Part shown: in pieces, positions 26,667 to 35,100 of the stretch
Position numbering within the stretch: position 1 is the first letter of the stretch
How the letters are laid out: each line of letters opens with the position of its first letter
The notes under the pieces: generated by a model
What the model was told of the DNA's origin: nothing
The model's database searches: none
Seen by the model: only the letters and a program-made list of their open reading frames with translations
Assembly: GCF_001895045.1 (NCBI RefSeq)
Contig: NZ_BDAM01000003.1
Location: 248,001 to 312,000, forward strand
Direction of reading: 5' to 3'
Length of the DNA stretch: 64,000 bases
DNA from: Rhodococcus coprophilus NBRC 100603
GTDB lineage: Bacteria > Actinomycetota > Actinomycetes > Mycobacteriales > Mycobacteriaceae
Made by a program: the position numbers and the translations under genes

Positions 26667-27599
26667 ATGACTTCCGTCGCACCGGCTGCCGGCGCTCTCG
26701 TCCTCGACCCCGACGTGCTGGTGCTCGACCGTCTCGATGGTTCGGTGCAGCTCGGATGGGGTCCCGAAACGGCAACCGTGATCGTGCCACCCGACGAGAT
26801 GGATGCGTTCGAGGTTCGCATCCTGCTCGGGCTGCTCGACGGCACCCTGGGCTACGAGCACGTCCTCGTCGCGGCGACCGCACGTGGTCTGCCGATCGAG
26901 GCGGTCCGGGTGCTGCTCGACGAACTCGTCGAGGCCGGGTCCGTGCAAACCTGCCGGGCGTCCGCCGACCGGACTTCTTCCGGCCGGTCTTCCTGCACTG
27001 CAGTCCCGTCGTCTCCACCCAGCGTCCGGCTGTTCGGGGCAGGGCCTCTCGCCCACGCGCTGGTTCCCCATCTGGCGCTGTGGGACACGCGGTGGCTGCG
27101 GTCGCCCCCACGTGTCGACGACGCCGGACTGTCGACCCGGATCCCGGACTGTGTCGTCCTCGCCGACACCCAGGTTCCCGATCCCCGGCTCGTACTGGCT
27201 GTGATGCGCCTCCGGATCCCGCATCTGCTGGTGCGCGTCCGGGACGGCCGCGGTGTGATCGGCCCGTTCGTGGTTCCCGGACGCACCAGTTGTCTCCGAT
27301 GCGCCGACCTGACCCGCACCGATGCCGATCCGTCGTGGCCCAGGCTGGCTGCCCAGCTCTCCGGTCGAGAGGGCCGCGCGGAGCGCGCCGTGATTGCCGC
27401 CACTGTTGCCGCGGCCGTCGCACAGCTCGACATGTTCTTCGCCCGAACTCACCCGGCCCCAGGAACCCCGCGCAAGGACGCGCTTGCTCTGGATCGCACG
27501 ATCGAGTGGGATCTGCGCAGCACACAGCTCGTCACCCGACGATGGACCCGTCACCCCCACTGCGACTGCTCGACTATCTTCCCTTCCGTTCAGGCATGA
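26667..27599 (+). CDS. E1-like (ThiF/TOMM-cyclodehydratase-related) protein with an RRE-like N-terminus
   Basis: About 310 residues, equivalent in position to Rv3196. Residues 1-90 (LVLDPDVLVLDRLDGSVQLG through LLDELVEAGSVQ) look like the winged-helix peptide-binding domain found in RiPP cyclodehydratase partner proteins. A shortened Rossmann segment follows (VRLFGAGPLAHALVPHLALW), then a segment with CLRCADLTRTDADPSWPRLA and a final HPHCDCS. These give a CxxC plus CxC set likely to bind zinc, as in the E1-like partners of YcaO enzymes. No YcaO gene or obvious precursor peptide is in the window. The ATG at 26667 is preferred; a GTG at 26610 is possible. Its stop overlaps the kinase start. Function unknown. 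Confidence 0.75.
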   Translation: MTSVAPAAGALVLDPDVLVLDRLDGSVQLGWGPETATVIVPPDEMDAFEVRILLGLLDGTLGYEHVLVAATARGLPIEAVRVLLDELVEAGSVQTCRASADRTSSGRSSCTAVPSSPPSVRLFGAGPLAHALVPHLALWDTRWLRSPPRVDDAGLSTRIPDCVVLADTQVPDPRLVLAVMRLRIPHLLVRVRDGRGVIGPFVVPGRTSCLRCADLTRTDADPSWPRLAAQLSGREGRAERAVIAATVAAAVAQLDMFFARTHPAPGTPRKDALALDRTIEWDLRSTQLVTRRWTRHPHCDCSTIFPSVQA

Positions 27600-28921
27600 T
27601 GGGGAGCGTGTCAGACATCCCCCGCAGAAGCTCTTCGCGTACCGCCAAACTCGCGAGCATCCCGCTGGGCATCGCCGGACGCGCCGCCGTAGGTTTCGGT
27701 CGGCGTCTCGCCGGTGGCGACCGCGACGAGATCGATGCCGAGATGACGGCGAAGGCCGCCGAGCAGCTGTTCACGGTGCTCGGGGAACTCAAGGGCGGCG
27801 CCATGAAGTTCGGCCAGGCCCTGAGTGTCATGGAAGCCGCCGTTCCGGAAGAATTCGCCGAGCCGTACCGGGAAGCACTGACCAAGCTGCAGGCCGAAGC
27901 GCCTCCCCTTCCTGCCAAGGCGGTGCACCGTGTGCTCGACCAGCAACTGGGCACCCGGTGGCGCGAACGGTTCGTCTCGTTCGACGATGTGCCCACAGCG
28001 TCGGCGAGCATCGGACAGGTACACCGAGCGGTGTGGTCCGACGGACGCGATGTCGCTGTGAAGGTGCAGTATCCCGGCGCCGACGAAGCACTGCGGGCCG
28101 ACTTGCGGACGTTGTCGCGATTCGCGGGAGTGTTCGCGACGATGATGCCGGGCGCCGATGTCCGTGCGCTGCTCGACGAACTGACCGCGCGCACCGAAGA
28201 AGAACTCGACTACCGCACCGAAGCGGACAGCCAACGGGCGTTCGCGCGTGCCTTCGAGGGCGACGAGAAGTTCCTCATCCCCCACGTGGTGGCGAGTTCG
28301 CCGAAGGTAATGGTGACGGAATGGCTTTCCGCCACACCACTTTCCGTAATCATCAACGAGGGCACCCGTGAGCAGCGCGACCGAGCGGGTGCACTCCTCG
28401 CCGAATTCCACTTCTGCAGTCCGGCGAGAGCAGGTCTGCTGCACTGCGACCCGCACCCCGGCAATTTCATGTTGCTCGAAGACGGGCGCCTGGGTGTGAT
28501 CGACTTCGGTGCGACCGCGGCGATGCCGAACGGCTTCCCGCCGGTGCTCGGGCGGATGGTGCGACTCGCCGTCGAGGAACGCTTCGACGAACTGACCGCC
28601 CTGCTCTACGACGAGAAGTTCGTCCTTCCCGGGCGCACCGTCACCGATCAGGAGATCGCCGACTACCTGCGGCCTTTCACCGACCCGATCCAGACCGAGT
28701 CGTTCCACTTCACGCGGGCATGGCTGCAGAAGGTGGCGGGCACCGCGACGGATTTCTCGAGTGCGCAGTTCCGGACTGCACGGACGTTGAACCTGCCACC
28801 GGAGTACGCGAGCATCTTCCGCGTTCTGCTCGGGTCGGTGGGTATCTGCGCGCAACTCGACGCGCAGGCTCCGTACATGGCGATTCTCTCCGAATGGCTG
28901 CCCGGCTTCACCGAGGAGTAG
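27596..28921 (+). CDS. ABC1/ADCK (UbiB-like) atypical kinase
   Basis: About 441 residues of the UbiB/ADCK family (Rv3197 equivalent). Motifs are the family-specific KxGQ helix (GGAMKFGQALSVMEAAVPE), an Ala-rich nucleotide loop ASASIGQVHRAVW, a lysine in VAVKVQYPG, the catalytic loop LLHCDPHPGNFML near residue 283, and the metal-binding DFG-like segment GVIDFGATAAM. UbiB proteins affect isoprenoid or quinone lipid homeostasis; mycobacterial Rv3197 has been linked to macrolide resistance, from memory. The start is uncertain: ATG codons at 27596 and 27599 overlap the E1-like stop, and a GTG at 27608 is the alternative. Convergent whiB7 lies 19 bases downstream. Confidence 0.9.
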   Translation: MMGSVSDIPRRSSSRTAKLASIPLGIAGRAAVGFGRRLAGGDRDEIDAEMTAKAAEQLFTVLGELKGGAMKFGQALSVMEAAVPEEFAEPYREALTKLQAEAPPLPAKAVHRVLDQQLGTRWRERFVSFDDVPTASASIGQVHRAVWSDGRDVAVKVQYPGADEALRADLRTLSRFAGVFATMMPGADVRALLDELTARTEEELDYRTEADSQRAFARAFEGDEKFLIPHVVASSPKVMVTEWLSATPLSVIINEGTREQRDRAGALLAEFHFCSPARAGLLHCDPHPGNFMLLEDGRLGVIDFGATAAMPNGFPPVLGRMVRLAVEERFDELTALLYDEKFVLPGRTVTDQEIADYLRPFTDPIQTESFHFTRAWLQKVAGTATDFSSAQFRTARTLNLPPEYASIFRVLLGSVGICAQLDAQAPYMAILSEWLPGFTEE

Positions 28922-28940
28922 TCGGGGCCGGGCAGCCGAT

Positions 28941-29261
28941 TCAGGCGTACACCAGTTCTTTTCGCGGTTCGGCGACGACCGTCTTCCGTGGTCGTCCGCG
29001 GGGGCGCTTGCGAGCGACGATCGTGCCCTGGTTGATGATTTCGCCGCCCCACACACCCCACGGTTCTTCGCGGTCCAGTGCTGCCGCGAGGCAGCGTGCG
29101 CGTACGGGGCATCCGGCGCACAGCGATTTCGCCAGTTCCAGATCTGCCGGGGCCTCGGCAAACCACAGATCGGGATCGTCGCCGTGACAGGGCAGGATAT
29201 CGCCCGCACGGATGGTTTTTTCGCCGACACCTGATGCGGTCGAAGGGTTTTCACTCGGCAC
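28941..29261 (-). CDS. whiB7: Redox-sensing transcriptional regulator WhiB7
   Basis: A 106-residue iron-sulfur regulator that binds the principal sigma factor and activates intrinsic multidrug resistance genes. Four cluster-binding Cys are seen (LPCHGDD, then CAGCPVRARC), followed by the GVWGG turn and the C-terminal AT-hook RGRPRK that defines WhiB7. The GTG at 29259-29261 is chosen because TAGGAG lies five bases upstream. The gene carries a roughly 300-base leader with an upstream ORF and an attenuator, and an AT-rich block next to the -35, as expected for autoregulated whiB7. Confidence 0.96.
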   Translation of the reverse strand: MPSENPSTASGVGEKTIRAGDILPCHGDDPDLWFAEAPADLELAKSLCAGCPVRARCLAAALDREEPWGVWGGEIINQGTIVARKRPRGRPRKTVVAEPRKELVYA

Positions 29262-29312
29262 GAGGACTCCTAGAGGTTCGATCGAAAGAGATGCGATGCG
29301 AACTCCGGCCGG

Positions 29313-29355
29313 AAAAGAGAAAGGCCACGGGTCCGCTGGGCGGTTGTCCGTGGCC
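29313..29355 (-). terminator. Attenuator: terminator hairpin in the whiB7 leader
   Basis: On the minus strand GGCCACGG (29348-29355) pairs with CCGTGGCC (29323-29330), and TTTCTCTTTTCC follows, a complete intrinsic terminator about 52 bases before the whiB7 GTG. The 5' arm extended to ten bases (29346-29355) is perfectly complementary to 29401-29410 inside the upstream ORF, giving a mutually exclusive antiterminator. Confidence 0.8.
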
Positions 29356-29370
29356 TGGAGTCGGAAGGGA

Positions 29371-29511
29371 CTACCGCGTAGGTGTCCCGACGAGTCGTCC
29401 GGCCACGGACGAGAAGGCTGCTGCGCGCCGGCGCCATGTACGCGGGACGGCGGCGAATGCGGCGCGCGCCACGACGGGCGCGGCGGCCGCATAGATATTG
29501 ATGCTGATCAT
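29371..29511 (-). CDS. Upstream ORF (leader peptide) of whiB7
   Basis: A 46-codon ORF starting ATG ATC AGC (29509-29511; an in-frame GTG directly precedes it) with GAGGTGG upstream as ribosome site. The peptide begins MISINIYAAAAPVVARAAF and ends VAGRLVGTPTR; it is Ala/Arg-rich with no known domain. Its stop lies 15 bases before the terminator 5' arm. Codons 34-37 contain the segment that can pair with the terminator arm, so a ribosome finishing the ORF would favour termination and one stalled early would favour read-through. Such ribosome-sensing leaders are known for whiB7 in mycobacteria and Streptomyces; peptide sequence is poorly conserved, so assignment rests on layout. Confidence 0.75.
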   Translation of the reverse strand: MISINIYAAAAPVVARAAFAAVPRTWRRRAAAFSSVAGRLVGTPTR

Positions 29512-29571
29512 CACGGGCCACCTCGCTTTCGTCGTCACGCACGGGCTTCTCCCGTGGCAATGCAATACACA

Positions 29572-29609
29572 ATAGTAACGCTGTTGCGATCGGCACAAGT
29601 TATTTTCTA
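29572..29609 (-). promoter_or_regulatory. whiB7 promoter with AT-rich WhiB7-response block
   Basis: On the minus strand an AT-rich TAGAAAATAAC (29599-29609) directly precedes a -35 TTGTGC (29593-29598), with a -10 TACTAT at 29572-29577. An AT-rich block touching the -35 is the known signature of WhiB7-activated promoters, where the AT-hook binds. The 15-base spacer is short, so the exact -10 may differ. Confidence 0.6.
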
Positions 29610-29674
29610 GCTGGGGTTTTGTCGAATTTTTGTCGCGCGTGGTCCGATTCGCCGCTCGCACGCTCACGCGCAAC

Positions 29675-29680
29675 TAGAGT
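29675..29680 (+). promoter_or_regulatory. Candidate leaderless -10 element of the VOC gene
   Basis: TAGAGT is followed by seven bases (CCCGGCC) and then the ATG at 29688. No ribosome site is present. Confidence 0.5.
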
Positions 29681-29687
29681 CCCGGCC

Positions 29688-30065
29688 ATGCCGCTGTCGA
29701 CAACGAAATATGTATCGGTGCTCGATTGCCCCGATCCCCGAGCACTCGCCGGTTTCTACCGGGACCTGCTCGGCTGGACCACCGCGCAGGACGACGACGA
29801 CTGGGTCGAACTCGCGCGCGACGACGCGAATTCGCTCGCATTCCAGCGCGCACCCGATTTCGCGCCCGCGCGTTGGCCTTCCGAAAGTGTGCACGTCCAC
29901 CTCGACTTCTACGTCCCCGAATTCGAGGACGCCGAACGTCTCGCGCTCGAGCTCGGTGCGACCCGAGTCGACGATCCGTCGAGCGCCAAGAGTTTCCGCG
30001 TGTACCGCGACCCCGCGGGCCACCACTTCTGCCTCTGTGTGGAACCGGCGGGTCTAGAGATCTAG
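29688..30065 (+). CDS. VOC (glyoxalase/bleomycin-resistance fold) protein
   Basis: A 125-residue vicinal-oxygen-chelate protein. The N-terminal half has [24 protein letters not shown], the classic beta-alpha-beta start of the fold, and the C-terminal half has [18 protein letters not shown], close to the usual DPxGhxF motif. The HVHLDFYV strand carries possible metal-binding His residues. The function in the cell (isomerase, dioxygenase or binding protein) cannot be told from the sequence. The ATG at 29688 gives the normal length. The 3' end overlaps uvrD2 by 12 bases in convergent orientation. Confidence 0.85.
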   Translation: MPLSTTKYVSVLDCPDPRALAGFYRDLLGWTTAQDDDDWVELARDDANSLAFQRAPDFAPARWPSESVHVHLDFYVPEFEDAERLALELGATRVDDPSSAKSFRVYRDPAGHHFCLCVEPAGLEI

Positions 30066-32189
30066 CGCTGCCGCCTTACGTTCGCCGCGAACGAGGGCGA
30101 GCACGTCGGCGCCGTACTGTTCCAGCTTCTTCGCGCCGATGCCGGGGATCGACACGAGCGCGCGGTCGTCGCGCGGCTGCTGTTCCGCAATCGCCACCAG
30201 GGTGTTGTCGCTGAACACGACGTAGGCGGGAACCTTCATCTCCTTCGACCGCTCGCGTCGCCATTCCTTGAGCGCGACGAGCAGTTCCTCGTCGAGGTCG
30301 GACGGACAGCTCTCGCACCGGCCCAGCATCGTCGAGGTGGCGCCGAGGAGTTGCTTGCCGCAGATCCGGCACTGCGGGCGCTTCTTCTTCGAGGAGGCCG
30401 GCTCAGCGATCTTCGACGCCGGGGAGCTGTCGGGGATCAACCCGTGCAGGAACCGCGAGCGGCGACGCGATCGGCGGCCCCCTTCGGTACGTGAGAGCGC
30501 CCACGACAAGGCGAGATGCACCCGGGCACGGGTGACCCCGACGTAGAGCAGGCGCCGCTCCTCCTCGATACCGGCCTCGTCCGGCGGGGTGTCCTTGTCT
30601 CCGGTGACGTGCGTGATCGGCAGGGTGCCGTCGGTGAGCCCGACGAGGAACACCGCGTCCCACTCGAGTCCCTTCGCCGCGTGCAGCGACGCCAGCGTCA
30701 CACCCTGGACCGTGGGAGGTTGCCGCGACTCGGCGCGGGCCGCGAGGTCGCGCAGCAGACCGGTGAGCGTCAGGTCGGGTTCGTGCTCGAGCAGTTCCTC
30801 GGTGAGCTGGACCAGCGCCGTGAGCGAGGCCCACCGTTCGCGGGCCTGCGCACCGGTGGGTTCGGTGTCGGTCAGGCCCAACGGCACCATCGTCGCTCGC
30901 ACCAGCGTCACGAGATGGGAGCCGCGATCGGCGCCCTCCGGGAGGTCGTTGCGTGCATCCACTTGCCGGAGCGCGTTGATCGCCTGCCGCACCTCGGCGC
31001 GGTTGAAGAAGCCCTCGCCGCCGCGCACCTGGTACGGGATACCGGTCTCGGTGAAGGCCTGCTCGTACACCTCCGATTGCGCGTTGATCCGGTACAGCAC
31101 AGCGATTTCCGACGCCGGCACGCCGTCGCGCATCAGTTTCGCGATGGCCTTGGCCGTCGCCTTCGCCTCGGCCGGTTCGTCGTCGTACTCGGCGAAGGTG
31201 GGTTCCGGTCCGGGTGGGCGTTGCCCGATCAGCTTCAGGCGGGTACCCGCGATACGTCCGCGGGCTTCGCCGATCACCCGGTTTGCCAGTTCCACCACCT
31301 GCGGTGTGGAGCGGTAGTCGCGTTCGAGCCGGACGACGGTGGCGTCGGGGAACCTGCGCGAGAAGTCGAGCAGGTACTTGGGCGAGGCACCGGTGAACGA
31401 GTAGATCGTCTGGTTGGCGTCGCCGACGACGGTGAGGTCGTCGCGGTCGCCGACCCACGCGTCGAGCACGCGTTGCTGCAGCGGCGTGACGTCCTGGTAT
31501 TCGTCGACGACGAAACAGCGATAGCGGTCGCGGAACTCCTCCGCGACGGCGGTGTTGTCCTCGAGCGCCGCCGCCGTGTGCAACAGCAGGTCGTCGAAAT
31601 CGAGATAGAACCCTTCGTCGCCGCGGAACTTGAGCGACTCGTACATCTCGTACACCGCCGCGACGCGCTCGGCGGCAGCGGGAGGTTCGCGGCGGACCCG
31701 CGCGACAGTGGCCGGGTAATCCTCCGGCGCGATCAGCGACCCCTTGGACCATTCGATCTCGGAGAGCAGGTCGCGCACGGTGTCGGTGTCGGTCGGGAAG
31801 CCACACCGGTGTGCCGCCTGCGAGACGACGGCGAATTTGCGGTCGAGCAACTGCCACGGCGTGTCGCCGACGACCTGCGGCCAGAAGTAGCGCAGCTGAC
31901 GGAGCGCAGCGGCGTGGAACGTCCGCGCCTGCACGGACGGCCCGGGCGCACCGACCCCCAGTTCGCGCAATCGCGAGCGCATCTCGCCGGCGGCCCGTGC
32001 GGTGAACGTGACGGCGAGTACCTGCCCCGCGGCGACGTGCCCGTCGGAGACCAGGTGCGCGATGCGGCGGGTGATGGTGCGTGTCTTGCCGGTCCCTGCG
32101 CCGGCCAGCACGCACACAGGGCCACGCGGCGCGCGCACAGCCGCCGCCTGCTGAGGGTCCAGGCCTTCCGTTACCGCATCCACACGCAT
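30054..32189 (-). CDS. uvrD2: ATP-dependent DNA helicase UvrD2
   Basis: A superfamily 1A 3'-to-5' helicase of 711 residues. N-terminal motifs are Q-motif [11 protein letters not shown], Walker [17 protein letters not shown], Walker [13 protein letters not shown] and motif [16 protein letters not shown]; later come [13 protein letters not shown] and the [20 protein letters not shown] motif. The C-terminus has a tetracysteine segment (CRICGKQLL, then CESC) and an HRDC-like domain ending [14 protein letters not shown], the UvrD2-specific architecture. It corresponds to Rv3198c, essential in M. tuberculosis. The ATG at 32187-32189 ([14 protein letters not shown]) is preferred; MEPM just upstream is possible. 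Confidence 0.95.
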   Translation of the reverse strand: MRVDAVTEGLDPQQAAAVRAPRGPVCVLAGAGTGKTRTITRRIAHLVSDGHVAAGQVLAVTFTARAAGEMRSRLRELGVGAPGPSVQARTFHAAALRQLRYFWPQVVGDTPWQLLDRKFAVVSQAAHRCGFPTDTDTVRDLLSEIEWSKGSLIAPEDYPATVARVRREPPAAAERVAAVYEMYESLKFRGDEGFYLDFDDLLLHTAAALEDNTAVAEEFRDRYRCFVVDEYQDVTPLQQRVLDAWVGDRDDLTVVGDANQTIYSFTGASPKYLLDFSRRFPDATVVRLERDYRSTPQVVELANRVIGEARGRIAGTRLKLIGQRPPGPEPTFAEYDDEPAEAKATAKAIAKLMRDGVPASEIAVLYRINAQSEVYEQAFTETGIPYQVRGGEGFFNRAEVRQAINALRQVDARNDLPEGADRGSHLVTLVRATMVPLGLTDTEPTGAQARERWASLTALVQLTEELLEHEPDLTLTGLLRDLAARAESRQPPTVQGVTLASLHAAKGLEWDAVFLVGLTDGTLPITHVTGDKDTPPDEAGIEEERRLLYVGVTRARVHLALSWALSRTEGGRRSRRRSRFLHGLIPDSSPASKIAEPASSKKKRPQCRICGKQLLGATSTMLGRCESCPSDLDEELLVALKEWRRERSKEMKVPAYVVFSDNTLVAIAEQQPRDDRALVSIPGIGAKKLEQYGADVLALVRGERKAAALDL

Positions 32190-32319
32190 GGGCTCCATCA
32201 TGACAGTGCGAACCGACATCGCGACCGCGCGCACATTGCGCCGGCGAGCGGACTGTGTGCGCGACCACATTCGGGGACCGGTCGGAACAGATCGGAACGG
32301 CTGTGATGTTCTCGAAGTC

Positions 32320-32574
32320 ATGACCACCACCGATGCACCCGCCTTGACCGTCTACTCCACCACGTGGTGCGGCTACTGCAAACGACTCAAGAAGCAGCTG
32401 GACGAGAACGGGATCGCCTACACCGAGATCGACATCGAGGCCGATCCCTCGGCGGCCGAATTCGTCGGCAGCGTCAACAACGGCAACCACATCGTGCCGA
32501 CCGTCAAGTACGCGGACGGCACCACCGCCACCAATCCCCCGCTGTCGGCGGTCAAGCGCGCGCTGGGCGTGTAA
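32320..32574 (+). CDS. mrx1: Mycoredoxin (glutaredoxin-like, CGYC)
   Basis: A small 84-residue oxidoreductase that removes mycothiol from S-mycothiolated proteins in actinobacteria. The active site [13 protein letters not shown] lies near residue 16, the cis-Pro segment is [10 protein letters not shown], and [14 protein letters not shown] ends the fold. It corresponds to Rv3198A. The ATG at 32320 gives the normal length. It is divergent from uvrD2 across 130 bases and convergent with nudC, whose stop lies six bases away. Confidence 0.93.
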   Translation: MTTTDAPALTVYSTTWCGYCKRLKKQLDENGIAYTEIDIEADPSAAEFVGSVNNGNHIVPTVKYADGTTATNPPLSAVKRALGV

Positions 32575-32580
32575 CCCGGA

Positions 32581-33480
32581 TCAGCCCTGTGCCCAGCCCT
32601 CGAGCATGCCCCGCGCGATCGAGATCGAGCCGGGCAGCAGGAGGGGCACCTCGTCGGCCGACGCCCAGTCGCCCACCTCGAGCGCAGCGCGCACTTCGTC
32701 GCGCGTGAACCACCGCGCCTCGCCGATCTCGCCGTCCCTGAACTCCAGGGACTGGGCGGGGTCGGCGACGGCCGCGAACCCGAGCATGAGCGACCGCGGG
32801 AACGGCCACGGCTGGCTACCGAGGTAGCGGATGTCGCGCACGTCGACGCCGACCTCTTCGCGAATCTCCCGCACCACACACGATTCCAGCGACTCGCCGG
32901 CCTCGACGAATCCCGCCAGGACCGAGAACCGCCGCTCCGGCCACACCGGCTGACGCGCGAGCAGAACCTGGTCGCCCCCGTCGTGTACCAGGCAGATCAC
33001 GGCGGGGTCGGTGCGCGGAAACTCCTCGTGCCCCGTCGCCGAACTGATCCGTGACCATCCGGACATGGTGGGTTCGCTGGCGGAACCGTCGACCGCGCTG
33101 AATCCCGCCTGGTCGTGCCAGTTGAGCAAGGCCACTGCACTGACCATCAGGTCGGCGTCTGCATCGTCGAGCCGGTCGCCGACGCGGCGCAGATCCGCGA
33201 CCTCCCCCGTCTGCGCGAGCACGCGGACTGCCCACACGTGCCGGTCGTCGCGCACACCGAGGAAGACGGCTCCGGACACCGGCGCGGGGCCCAGATCCGC
33301 AGCGGGATGGAACACGAGTGCCCCGTCCGCCACGGGGACCTGTCCCCGCCGATCCACCTTCAGCAGTTTCGCGTCGGCCCAGCCCGCGCGCAGCGCGTCC
33401 TCGTCGGAGCGGAGTTCTTCGGCGCGCTCGACGACGGTGCGCGACAGGAGTGGGGTACCGGACAGAGAGAAACTGGTCAC
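32581..33480 (-). CDS. nudC: NAD+ diphosphatase / NAD-capped RNA decapping Nudix enzyme NudC
   Basis: Hydrolyses NAD(H) and removes NAD caps from RNA in other bacteria. The Nudix box is GFVEAGESLESCVVREIREE, and the NudC-specific motif SQPWPFPRSLMLGF lies 16-18 residues downstream. The protein has 299 residues from a GTG at 33478-33480. The region before the Nudix domain (SAVDGSASEPTMSGWSRISS) aligns with the usual zinc ribbon, but all four zinc-binding Cys are replaced, so the enzyme seems to be a zinc-free variant. It lies 10 bases after the potassium channel gene on the same strand and matches Rv3199c. Confidence 0.92.
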   Translation of the reverse strand: MTSFSLSGTPLLSRTVVERAEELRSDEDALRAGWADAKLLKVDRRGQVPVADGALVFHPAADLGPAPVSGAVFLGVRDDRHVWAVRVLAQTGEVADLRRVGDRLDDADADLMVSAVALLNWHDQAGFSAVDGSASEPTMSGWSRISSATGHEEFPRTDPAVICLVHDGGDQVLLARQPVWPERRFSVLAGFVEAGESLESCVVREIREEVGVDVRDIRYLGSQPWPFPRSLMLGFAAVADPAQSLEFRDGEIGEARWFTRDEVRAALEVGDWASADEVPLLLPGSISIARGMLEGWAQG

Positions 33481-33490
33481 TTCGAGCACA

Positions 33491-34579
33491 CTAGCCGCGC
33501 ATCGCGCCCGGTTGCGTGCCCACGAGCCGGATGTAGAGCAGCTTGTCACCGGCCTCGACCGCGTCGACCTCGGGTGAGCCGATTCGCCACATCCGGCCGT
33601 CGCGCACCACCGCGAGGACGATGTCCTTCAGGTGTCGTGGCGAACCCCCGATCTCCGACGGCTCGACATCACGCTCGGCGATGGCGAATCCGGCCTCGGG
33701 AGTGAGCAAATCCTCGATCATCTCGACGACGTTGGGCGTCGTCGTGGCGATCCCCAGCAGACGGCCCGCGGTCTCGGACGAGATGACCACCGAGTCGGCG
33801 CCCGACTGCCGCAACAGGTGGGTGTTCTCGGACTCACGGATGGCGGCGACGATCTTCGCCTTGGGCGCGATCTCCCGGGCACTGAGGGTCACCAGCACTG
33901 CGGTGTCGTCGCGGTTCGCGGCGACGATCACGGCGGCCGCGTGCTGCACACCGGCGAGGCGGAGCACGTCCGACTTGGTGGCCGAACCCTGAACCGTCAC
34001 CAGCCCTTGCCCCGCGGCCGATTCCAGGACGACGGGATCGGTGTCGACCACCACGATGTCGGACGGGGCGACCCCGTCGCCCAGCATGGCGTCGACGGCG
34101 GTGCGGCCCTTGGTGCCGTAGCCGATGACGACGGTGTGATTACGCACGCGGCGCCTCCATCGTTGGATCTTGAATGCTTGCCGGGAACTTGCGGTCAGGG
34201 CCGACAACGTCGTCCCGACCAGCACGATGAGGAAGAACACCCGCAGTGGCGTGATCACGAGAACGTTGATCAGTCGCGCTTCGGGTGTGAACGGGGTGAT
34301 GTCGCCGTAGCCGGTGGTCGACAGTGACACGGTCGCGTAGTAGATGCAGTCCAGCAGCGACAGCGCATCGCCTTGCGCGTCGCGATACCCGTCGCGGTCG
34401 AGGTAGACGATCAGCACGGCGAACGCCAGCGCGGCGAACGCGTAACCGATGCGACGCGCGATCGCGATACCGGGGCTCGTCTGCTCCTCTGGTACGCGGA
34501 GGACACCGACCAGCGCGAAATCCGGGCGCTCGGTGAGCTGATCGGAGCGACTGAACCTCGCACGCAATCTACCGGGCAT
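33491..34579 (-). CDS. Potassium channel with RCK/TrkA domain
   Basis: A 362-residue two-helix channel subunit. A membrane helix (IGYAFAALAFAVLIVYL) is followed by the pore loop with selectivity filter STTGYGDITP near residue 85, a second membrane helix (VLVITPLRVFFLIVLVGTT), and a cytoplasmic RCK domain starting HTVVIGYGTKGRTAVDAML, a GxGxxG-type nucleotide-binding fold. A TrkA-C-like segment ends the protein. The ATG at 34577-34579 has GGTGGAG upstream. It corresponds to Rv3200c and is probably co-transcribed with nudC. Confidence 0.93.
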   Translation of the reverse strand: MPGRLRARFSRSDQLTERPDFALVGVLRVPEEQTSPGIAIARRIGYAFAALAFAVLIVYLDRDGYRDAQGDALSLLDCIYYATVSLSTTGYGDITPFTPEARLINVLVITPLRVFFLIVLVGTTLSALTASSRQAFKIQRWRRRVRNHTVVIGYGTKGRTAVDAMLGDGVAPSDIVVVDTDPVVLESAAGQGLVTVQGSATKSDVLRLAGVQHAAAVIVAANRDDTAVLVTLSAREIAPKAKIVAAIRESENTHLLRQSGADSVVISSETAGRLLGIATTTPNVVEMIEDLLTPEAGFAIAERDVEPSEIGGSPRHLKDIVLAVVRDGRMWRIGSPEVDAVEAGDKLLYIRLVGTQPGAMRG

Positions 34580-34682
34580 CGTGCTTACTCCACCTCGTCT
34601 CGGTCCCCGGCGGGGGACCTCACTCCACCGTATCGATGCCCGGACGGCCATCGTTCCGGATCGCAGCCTACGCGCAGGCCGC

Positions 34683-34688
34683 TACTGT
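34683..34688 (+). promoter_or_regulatory. Candidate leaderless -10 element of the DoxX-like gene
   Basis: TACTGT is followed by seven bases (GGCGCCC) and then the ATG at 34696, with no ribosome site. Confidence 0.5.
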
Positions 34689-34695
34689 GGCGCCC

Positions 34696-35100
34696 ATGTC
34701 CACAACCCAGCCGTCCCGGCGACCGGCCCTGCGACTCGCGGCGTTGCTGCTCGGCGCAGGCACGATGCATTTCGTCCGCCCGGAACCGTTCGACGGCATC
34801 GTTCCCCGAGGACTTCCCGGTGACGCGCGCACATACACCTACGCGTCGGGGGTCGCGGAGATCGTGGTCGGTGTCGCACTCACGGTTCCTCGTACCCGCA
34901 GGATCGGTGGGGCGGCGGCCGCGGCCTTGTTCCTCGCGGTGTTTCCCGCCAACGCTCAGATGGCCGTCGCATGGCTGCGCAGCAACCGGATCCCGCCTGC
35001 TGCGAAGGCCGCCGCGCTGGCACGTCTGCCCCTGCAGATCCCGCTGGTCACCGAGGCACTGAAGGTTCGCCGCCTCGCACCGGGCGCGCCCCGCCGCTAG
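34696..35100 (+). CDS. DoxX-like small membrane protein
   Basis: A 134-residue membrane protein with three to four hydrophobic segments (LRLAALLLGAGTMHFV, GVAEIVVGVALTV, IGGAAAAALFLAVFPANAQM). The GTMHFVRPEPFDGIVPR and FPANAQM segments are typical of the DoxX/MauE-related YkgB-like group. Function is not known; relatives affect oxidative-stress tolerance. It starts at ATG 34696 behind a likely leaderless promoter and overlaps the convergent alpha/beta hydrolase gene by four bases. Confidence 0.75.
   Translation: MSTTQPSRRPALRLAALLLGAGTMHFVRPEPFDGIVPRGLPGDARTYTYASGVAEIVVGVALTVPRTRRIGGAAAAALFLAVFPANAQMAVAWLRSNRIPPAAKAAALARLPLQIPLVTEALKVRRLAPGAPRR

Noticed and set aside
30054-30065. Twelve-base overlap of convergent VOC and uvrD2 ends, considered as a sign of frameshift
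   Set aside because: Both proteins end with normal family C-termini; a small convergent overlap is enough to explain it.
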